Assembly (NCBI GenBank): GCA_026770615.1
Contig: MU631501.1
Span: forward strand, 73,247 to 85,125
Direction of reading: 5' to 3'
DNA from: Pavlovales sp. CCMP2436
Lineage: Eukaryota > Haptophyta > Pavlovophyceae > Pavlovales
DNA length: 11,879 nt
Position numbers and translations under genes: made by a program. How positions within the stretch are numbered: the first letter of the stretch is position 1; each line of letters starts with the position of its first letter. Positions 6,853-11,879 of the stretch are shown here, piece by piece. Under the pieces are notes generated by a model. It was not told where the DNA came from. It saw nothing but the letters and a program-made list of their open reading frames with translations, and did not search any database.

Positions 6853-7896
6853 GCTTTTTCGGAAAATCTAACGTTTAGCGTACGCCCGGTAATAATCGAC
6901 AGCGTCCCCCAAATCGATCTCCTGCGTCTCCCACGCGAACCAAAAACAATTTACACCGCTTTCAGAGACGCTGGTATTTACGATGATATGCTGAACAATA
7001 TCAGCGGACAGCCGGTGATCAATCGTTCGATAATTCCAGCTCGCATGACACCGATGCTAAACGGACGAGAGCGCCCTACAAATAGCACAACCACCCAAGG
7101 GTTCGGGAGTCCTAGAGGCGCCGTTTCCGGTGGCAGAGGCGATCAAGTTTTCTACAGCCGAGTACCCACACCGACAACCGCTCAAGGTCCACCTATAATA
7201 CCAGACGCTAGTGGTGTTTTACCGCCCGATTTACGTCCGCAACCTCTCTATGGCTCGCAAACCCCGGTAGCCCAGGCAGCTTCCATGGGGCGCTTTCAAG
7301 TCAATCCGCCGGTCACGCTAGCCCCACTTGTACCCCCCCCGCCTCCCTCTACTCCACTTCGACCCCTTTTTGGTCCACCACTCCCCATTGATTTCATGCG
7401 GTCGCAGCAGGGCGCCCAATCGTCACAATCGGCACAATCGGCACCACGGCAGCAGCAGGTTCCCAATTTTACCTTTACACCTACAACGCTACCATTGACT
7501 GCAGGCTCTAAGGCACCAGTCCCAGCATCACCTTCAACACCACCCACCTACGAATCGGACTCATCAAGAGGCCAGGGAGGGTCGGGGTCCAGGTTGGCAT
7601 CGGGGGGCCGGCCGGCCGGTGTGAACAAACAAGGCTTGATGGCCAGGCAGGCCGAAATAGAGAGGCTGGGTATTGAATTCACCGAAGCTAATTATGCAAC
7701 AATGCGGGGCCTTAGCGACAGAAGAAACTTCCCACCAAGGAGCCCCGCCGTCGAAGTAGACGAGCAAAGACAGAGGCTAGAAACCTTCCCTGGTCTTTTG
7801 AGGCCCATCATGGCGCGATACGGTGACATGCAGTCCATCCGAGCGCGGATAGCCATCGGAGCTGTGTTCGGCATCCACAAGAGCATTGTACCATAG
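6832..7896 (+). CDS. Proline-rich hypothetical protein, 354 aa
   Basis: The frame ends at TAG 7894-7896. ATG 6832 is taken as the start; ATG 6784 would add 16 residues antisense to the polymerase gene. The N-terminal ~75 residues look folded (SENLTFSVRPVIIDSVPQID, then YTAFRDAGIYDDMLN). The middle (~75-280) is low-complexity Pro/Ser/Gln/Gly with a PPPPP run and Gln-Ser repeats. The last ~90 residues are charged and helical (ARQAEIERLGIEFTEANYA) and end in a short hydrophobic segment (ARIAIGAVFGI). Folded ends joined by a disordered linker suit a scaffold, packaging or virion-associated protein; this is inference, and no family is recognised. Its 5' end overlaps the start of the - strand polymerase frame, leaving no intergenic promoter space between the two genes. 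Confidence 0.65.
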   Translation: MTGPRHHAFSENLTFSVRPVIIDSVPQIDLLRLPREPKTIYTAFRDAGIYDDMLNNISGQPVINRSIIPARMTPMLNGRERPTNSTTTQGFGSPRGAVSGGRGDQVFYSRVPTPTTAQGPPIIPDASGVLPPDLRPQPLYGSQTPVAQAASMGRFQVNPPVTLAPLVPPPPPSTPLRPLFGPPLPIDFMRSQQGAQSSQSAQSAPRQQQVPNFTFTPTTLPLTAGSKAPVPASPSTPPTYESDSSRGQGGSGSRLASGGRPAGVNKQGLMARQAEIERLGIEFTEANYATMRGLSDRRNFPPRSPAVEVDEQRQRLETFPGLLRPIMARYGDMQSIRARIAIGAVFGIHKSIVP

Positions 7897-7927
7897 TGGC
7901 TGGTGCAAAAAAAAAAATATACGATAG

Positions 7928-8143
7928 ATGGTATACAACCCAGATCAGATGTCAAACGTTTTTGGGAGAGTTTCTGTCGCGGGGGCCACTTTTCCCGTCG
8001 TAGTCCCGCTCGTCGCTAGCACGAGCACCATGACGCATCTTAGTTTAAACAGCATCTCTTCTTCGTTGCAAAACCAAAACCAGACGCCCGATCCAGAAAA
8101 AACACTAGTCATCAGAATCCCGGTGACGTCTCCCACCTGTTGA
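7928..8143 (+). CDS. Small hypothetical protein, 71 aa
   Basis: ATG 7928 follows an A-run and a TATA-like stretch (aaaaatatacgatag) just downstream of the proline-rich gene, and the frame ends at TGA 8141-8143. The protein has a Val/Ala-rich first half (VSVAGATFPVVVPLVAS) and a polar Ser/Asn/Gln middle, and no motif I recognise. Five more codons follow the TGA before a TAA. The 495-bp transposon starts 22 bases beyond the stop, so this may be the last gene of the virus-like block, possibly shortened at its end. Coding status is likely but not proven by length alone. Confidence 0.4.
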   Translation: MVYNPDQMSNVFGRVSVAGATFPVVVPLVASTSTMTHLSLNSISSSLQNQNQTPDPEKTLVIRIPVTSPTC

Positions 8144-8164
8144 TCCATGCTCAGCTGTTAATCT

Positions 8165-8659
8165 ATACAGGGGGTCGCGGGCAATAAGAAACCGTGCCGT
8201 TCAGAAACTGAGCCTGGGTTTTTCTTTTGCCGAAGAAACTGAGCCTACCCGAAAGCCAGTTTCTTTAGTGGCTAAGAAACTGGGGGGGGGGGGAGGGCTC
8301 CGGGGGGTCGCCCCCCGAGCCGAAGAAAAAAATGGTTTTCTGGGAGCGCATTCATACAGTTATCTCCGCGCGCACTTTTCTGATCTCGTCCTCGACGTGC
8401 GTCATACTCATAGCGCGTGACGAGCTCCTTGACGCCTGGCCCCGGCCCGCGGAGTCGCGCACGAACTCGACACCGAGCTGGTAGTTGTGTTGTTTACGCT
8501 CACTTGCTTAAAAACCTATTTGTAATATTAGGGTTCCGGCGAAGGCGGGCTTAAGAAAGAAACTGAGCCTGCCGCTCCGTCGACCTTCAGAAACGCAGCT
8601 GCTAAGAAACTGAGCCTCAGCCCAAATTCGCCTTTCTTATTGCCCGCGACCCCCTGTAT
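8165..8659. mobile_element. 495-bp MITE-like transposon with 27-bp perfect TIRs
   Basis: Bases 8165-8191 are the exact reverse complement of 8633-8659. Reading inward the arm contains cagggggtcgcgggcaataa. If the element proper begins at CAGGGGG, both sides are flanked by TA, the target duplication of Tc1/mariner-type transposons; TA also forms part of the palindrome, so the duplication cannot be proved here. There is no transposase, so it would depend on an enzyme from elsewhere. Inside are four AGAAACTGAGCCT repeats, a G-run (about 8282-8293), a GC hairpin near 8301-8320, and an antisense coding-like fragment. It sits at or near the right edge of the virus-like block. Confidence 0.8.
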
Positions 8660-8704
8660 TTGCCTGACTGCCGGTCTGCCAAATCAGCTAATAAGAAACT
8701 GAGC
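8203..8704 (+). repeat. Dispersed AGAAACTGAGCCT repeats
   Basis: Exact 13-base copies start at 8203, 8234, 8558 and 8605, all on the + strand. An 8-base core (AGAAACTG) occurs at 8275, its reverse complement at 8257-8264, and an 11-base copy (AGAAACTGAGC) lies at 8694-8704, 35 bases outside the right terminal repeat. Copies cluster near both ends of the transposon, as transposase-binding sites often do; that role is inference. Confidence 0.8.
8352..8507 (-). pseudogene. Coding-like fragment inside the transposon
   Basis: Between TAA 8508-8510 and TGA 8352-8354 there are 51 open codons on the - strand, with no ATG near the start. The translation looks like the C-terminal end of a protein: a hydrophobic/charged strand (NYQLGVEFVRDSAG), a Ser/Arg-rich linker, then an acidic-basic helix (MTHVEDEIRKVRAEITV) right before the stop. 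GC content and codon style resemble the host genes at the right. It may be a captured host exon. At 51 codons, chance is a real alternative. Confidence 0.3.
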
Positions 8705-8856
8705 AAAGAAGACATTCGGTTGGAAACGGGCGTGGCGGCGTTCCAGGCCGACGGGGGCGCAGAGATCTCGACGTTACGTCTGACGGTTACGACGTTGCCC
8801 ACACCACCGCAGCCTTACTACCTCATAGCCTCTCTGTGCCGCGCAACTACCGCCAG

Positions 8857-10447
8857 ATGCTCGACGAGGCCTTGATCGCGAGCTCGCACCGGGCGGTGAG
8901 TATCCGCTCGGCGCGTGAGTAAGGGGAGGGGGGTTGTGGGGTACCCGCACAGCTCACCATTTACCCTTCCATCCACCCACACATGTCCTTCCAGATGCTA
9001 CAGCCGAGCCACTGGAACGCGGCCAGGCCCACGCGCAAGATCACCTATGGCGTGCAGAGGGCCCCCGATAACGACAACCGGTGGTGGCTCGACGACGGCG
9101 GCGCCGATGCAGCCCCGCACGAACTATCGGAAGCCGAGCAGCGCGCGCAGATCGAGGACGAGCCCGCGTTCGCGTGCTCCTTCCTGATGGGCTTTGGCGA
9201 TCCCGGCGGAATGCTCAAGGAGCTTGTCGTCCTTCCCGACGTACGCCGCGCTTACCGCGCAGCCCGTGTCAGTCTGCAGCAGCCCGCGGCAGCTGCGCCA
9301 CACGTACAGCCCGCGTTAGCCCGCCGCGGCCCACCGCGGCTGCCGCCACGCCCGGGAGGCGCACACACCACCCAACTAACGCGCCCCTGCGCACACGCTC
9401 TGCGCCGTGTGCCGCGCACAGTTTGGCCACGACGGCAAGCCAATCAAGGGCACGGGCGCCTACGTCGGGCCAGCCATGCGCAAGGGCTCCAGGCTCGCCG
9501 AGCCCTTGCGGACGCAGCAGCTGAGGAATGGCAGCGTGCCCGCACAGTTCGATGTGGCCAACCACCCCCCGGCGGAGGACAGGCGCATCCGCCCGCAGAG
9601 CGCGCGTGTCAGCCGGTCGTGGACGCGGCAAACGGCGGAGCCGCCGAAGGGCTCCGCGGCCGTCTCGGCCGAGGCGGCTGCCTACGCCACGCCGCTGCAG
9701 ACGCAGGCGAGCAGGGAGACAGCCACCGACGGGCGTGTGGTTGGCCGGCCAGCTTCCGCCGGTACTCGGCCACGCAGTGCGTTCGGTGGCAACCCGCTCA
9801 GCCGTGCGCGCAACGAGGGGCACGACCCCACGTGCGAGCACGCCACGTCGCTGGGGCTGATGGGCTCTTATTTCCCCGTGGAGCCGACGGTGTGTCTGAG
9901 GGAGCCAGGGAGGCCGAGGGAGTCGGGCACCGCCGTGGACGACGGCGAGATGGTCGCAGCCTCGGCGGCAGCGGCAGCGGCGCACGCGACTGTGCGAGGG
10001 GGCGGGCTGCGGACGCAGACGTGGGTCGAGCGGCAGGCGCAGGTGCGCGCGGAGGAGGTGGCGAGAAGACCAGTGATCGGCACGCAGCGCACCAACCGAC
10101 GCGACCCACTCGCCAAGGGCAGCCGGCGGACGGGCGCCTCGCTGCGCCCGTCCACCTCCGCCTCCTATATGTGCCCTACGGCCAGCAGCAGTGGCGGCTT
10201 GGCGTCGCCGCGCGCAAGCGAGGGCGCGCAGACGCCGCGCGCGCACACGACACACGCACACCTTCCGCTCTTTGCATCGGCGCCAGGCCACGGCCAAGGT
10301 CACGGCAGCAGCGCGGGCGACCTCGGCAACCTGACGCGCAGCATGAGCGCCGCTGGGTGGACGACGTCGCGGTCGAACTCCGGGCTCAACCGGACCGTGA
10401 GCACGGGCGAGAGCACGCTGACCGTCCACTCGAGGAGGAGCAGCTAG
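8857..10447 (+). CDS. Unknown spliced host gene, about 436 aa
   Basis: Three exons fit in one phase: 8857-8895, 8995-9240 and 9422-10447. The introns start GTGAGT (8896-8994, 99 nt) and GTACGC (9241-9421, 181 nt), both end in CAG and both are phase 0. The frame is also open upstream to ~8695 without an ATG (ending VPRNYRQMLDEALIASS), so an earlier start or exon is possible. Exon 2 encodes an acidic, Trp-containing segment (APDNDNRWWLDDGG, then FACSFLMGFGDPGG). Exon 3 is long and low in complexity, rich in Ala, Arg, Ser and Thr, and ends at TAG 10445-10447. I recognise no family. Long open frames in other phases and on the other strand here are products of high GC content. The second intron is the least certain part. 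Confidence 0.6.
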
Positions 10448-10769
10448 CGGTTCTCGACCTGATCTGACGTCAACTAGCCAAATCTGACTATATCTTATAT
10501 TTATAAGTTCAAGTGTATCGATTGTATCAGTAATAACTAATATAGTTATACCGACGATATCTAGACCTCAATCTCGTCACTGCCTTGCAAAATCAAATAA
10601 TTCATACGTACGCTTAGCTTACTATTCGCCTGAAACGATGAGCTCGGCGAGTCCGTTCTGCAGTGAACGCTCGGCCACCTTCACGCCGGGCGCGTGCGAC
10701 CGCCCCATCCGCCCGTTCCCTCAGCCGCTGCCCTCGGCTCAGCCGCTGGCTCGTTGGCCAGGCGGAAAT
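10448..10769. other. Intergenic spacer between convergent genes
   Basis: The first ~170 bases are sharply AT-rich (cttatatttataag, ataactaatatagttata), unlike the GC-rich genes on both sides, and would suit a 3' UTR or polyadenylation region. From ~10620 the sequence turns GC-rich again and contains a short direct repeat, ctcagccgctg, at about 10721 and 10739. I see no gene in it. Confidence 0.5.
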
Positions 10770-10819
10770 GCCCGGCTGTGCGCTGCCGACTGCGCAGCAT
10801 CGGCAGCGCACAGCCGGGC
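10770..10819. repeat. Perfect 20-bp hairpin directly after the PROPPIN stop
   Basis: Bases 10770-10789 are the exact reverse complement of 10800-10819 with a 10-nt loop. The right arm touches the TAA (10820-10822) of the - strand gene. It would form a very stable GC-rich stem in the 3' UTR of that gene, and in any readthrough transcript of the convergent + strand gene. A role in 3' end formation is inference. Confidence 0.85.
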
Positions 10820-11879
10820 TTAGCGCGCGTCCTCGTCGTCGATTTGCAGGAAGCGCGCGAACTTCTCCCGCCGCGCTTCTCCGCCGCGCTGCGGGTCGAA
10901 GGAGCATTTGTAGAAGGAGCCGTCCGAGCTGATCACGATGAGTGTGTTGCGCTCGGAGCCGAAAGCGCAGATTGTGCGCACGGACGAGTGCACCGCCTGG
11001 TGGCCCGGCGTGTGGAACTGGGCCACGGACCACTGCGAGGAGATGTACTTGGGCATGATCGATGTGGGCAGCAGCGAGGAGAGGAACGAGAGAGACGACT
11101 TTGTGTTCTCTGCCACCTCGCCCACCGCCTCCTCCGGCGGCTTGCCGTTGCCTGCCAGCCGGTCGAGACGGCTGCGCGCATGCGAGGGAGGGGTTGGGAG
11201 GGGGTTGGGGTTGGGGGTGAGCGGTGGGAGGCGCCGGGCGTGGGGCGCTTCCGCACGCGGCGGCGGCACTGCGGCGTACCCGCCACCGTTGCCGGCCGGC
11301 CCGCCGCTGACGAGCGAGAAGACGTGCACGGTGCCGTGGTCCGAGCTGACTGCCAGCCAGGTGGAGTCAAAGTTGAAGGCGATCGATTGGATGTCCGCCG
11401 CCTCCGCGCCGCGCCGCAGTTCGTGCAGCGGCTGTCCTGAGTGCGAGTCCCAGACGCGGATGAGTGTGCCGCGCTCCGAGGCAGTGGCAAGCCGCGTGCC
11501 GTCCAGGTTGAGCGCTAGGCACGAGAGCGTGCCCTCATGTGCCGCGATCAGGGTTGGCCGCCTGATGTCGAAGAGCTCTACGCGCAAGTGCCCCTTTTGC
11601 AACCCGGGGCACGCCAGCACGCACGCACTCGAGGAGGGGCTCAGCGCGCACAGCCCTGCGCGGTGGGGGCGCAGGCAGGGGCGTGGACAGCCGGCGGGCG
11701 GTGAGAGGGCGGGCAGGACGCGCGAGATGCAGGTGCACAAGGGTGCGCGCAGAGTGGCAGGGCCGGCCCGCACCCTTTGGGTTGGAGATGGTCTCGAAGT
11801 GGTGCATCAGTCGCAGGTCGGCGAAGTTGTAGACGTAGACTTTGTACTCCAGCACCACCACCACTCTGCGCGACCGGGG
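10820..11879 (-). CDS. PROPPIN/WIPI-like autophagy WD40 protein, 5' end outside window
   Basis: Exons fit at 11774-11879 (partial), 11280-11655 and 10820-11171. The introns are 11656-11773 (118 nt, GTGCGG...CAG) and 11172-11279 (108 nt, GTACGC...CAG). The translation has the WD40 blades of the Atg18/WIPI family: [58 protein letters not shown], the phosphoinositide-binding LRRG motif (in [18 protein letters not shown], near 11405), [13 protein letters not shown] and [20 protein letters not shown]. It ends at TAA 10820-10822. These proteins bind PI3P/PI(3,5)P2 on membranes through FRRG/LRRG and support autophagosome formation. The ILRRG context and tail look closest to the WIPI3/WIPI4 branch, a tentative call. 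Without the second intron, a ~36-residue Pro-rich insert would be translated. Confidence 0.85.

Noticed and set aside
1994..7918. Terminal inverted repeats of the virus-like block
   Set aside because: The tttttgcca copies at the left and the gtggctggtgcaaaaa stretch near 7900 look only loosely complementary, too weak to call.
9269..10429. Long - strand ORF of 386 codons opposite the right-hand gene
   Set aside because: Its composition is Arg/Ala/Gly from GC-rich antisense sequence with no motif. The + strand frame with two fitting introns explains the region better.
8983..10467. Continuous 494-codon + strand frame
   Set aside because: Only its first ~85 codons are protein-like. After 9240 it turns into Arg/Ala/Pro-rich text, and a GT-AG intron shifts coding to another phase.
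10614..11033. 139-codon - strand ORF crossing the hairpin
   Set aside because: It overlaps the PROPPIN C-terminus in a different phase, is Arg-rich and has no motif.
1..11879. tRNA, rRNA genes or CRISPR arrays
   Set aside because: None was visible. The tandem repeats found are coding microsatellites or transposon sub-repeats without regular spacers.

Overview
The window looks like nuclear DNA of a GC-rich unicellular eukaryote, plausibly a haptophyte or similar microalga. The evidence is short GT-AG introns (about 100-180 nt), a spliced autophagy-type WD40 gene, a ubiquitin/ankyrin gene and GC-rich low-complexity coding sequence on the right. The taxonomic guess is inference only. A lower-GC block of about 6 kb (roughly 1985-8160) has the compact, overlapping gene layout of a small DNA virus or virus-like plasmid and appears to be integrated into the host DNA.

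Left part (1-1984). The first ~310 bases hold a perfect hairpin and a pyrimidine-rich tract. They are followed by a decayed + strand reading frame (312-~1110) with two internal stops and no recognised family. On the - strand, 1127-1984 is the broken end of a host gene: the C-terminal half of a ubiquitin domain, a linker, an in-frame TGA, an F-box-like helix and ankyrin-type repeats. It is cut on both sides: in the middle of ubiquitin (~1985) by the virus-like block, and near 1127 by the decayed left sequence.

Middle part (~1985-8160). The centrepiece is a - strand frame (6852-4030) encoding a family B DNA polymerase core with a reduced motif C, then a complete superfamily 1 helicase, then a possible PD-(D/E)XK nuclease-like tail. 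One TGA, in a CARYYA-type readthrough context, splits the frame inside the helicase. A PolB-SF1 helicase fusion is what I recall for transpovirons and their polinton/virophage-like relatives, so this is probably an integrated element of that kind or a new relative. Around it are a 5'-truncated beta-rich, structural-looking ORF with a -1-frame continuation, a tiny tryptophan-rich membrane protein joined by an ATGA overlap, an acidic-repeat gene joined to the next ORF by a TAATG overlap, a proline-rich 354-residue protein and a small 71-residue ORF. Two gene clusters converge at ~2975-3008.

Right part (8165-11879). A 495-bp transposon without a transposase, with perfect 27-bp terminal inverted repeats, carries 13-bp internal repeats and what may be a captured coding fragment. 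Then come two convergent host genes: an unknown spliced gene (8857-10447, +) and a PROPPIN/WIPI-like autophagy gene (10820 to beyond the window end, -). An AT-rich spacer and a perfect 20-bp hairpin separate them.

Working together, the middle block supplies its own replication enzyme plus candidate structural or accessory proteins. Several genes carry breaks (a missing N-terminus, in-frame TGAs, frame changes), so it may be a decaying or domesticated copy rather than an active one.
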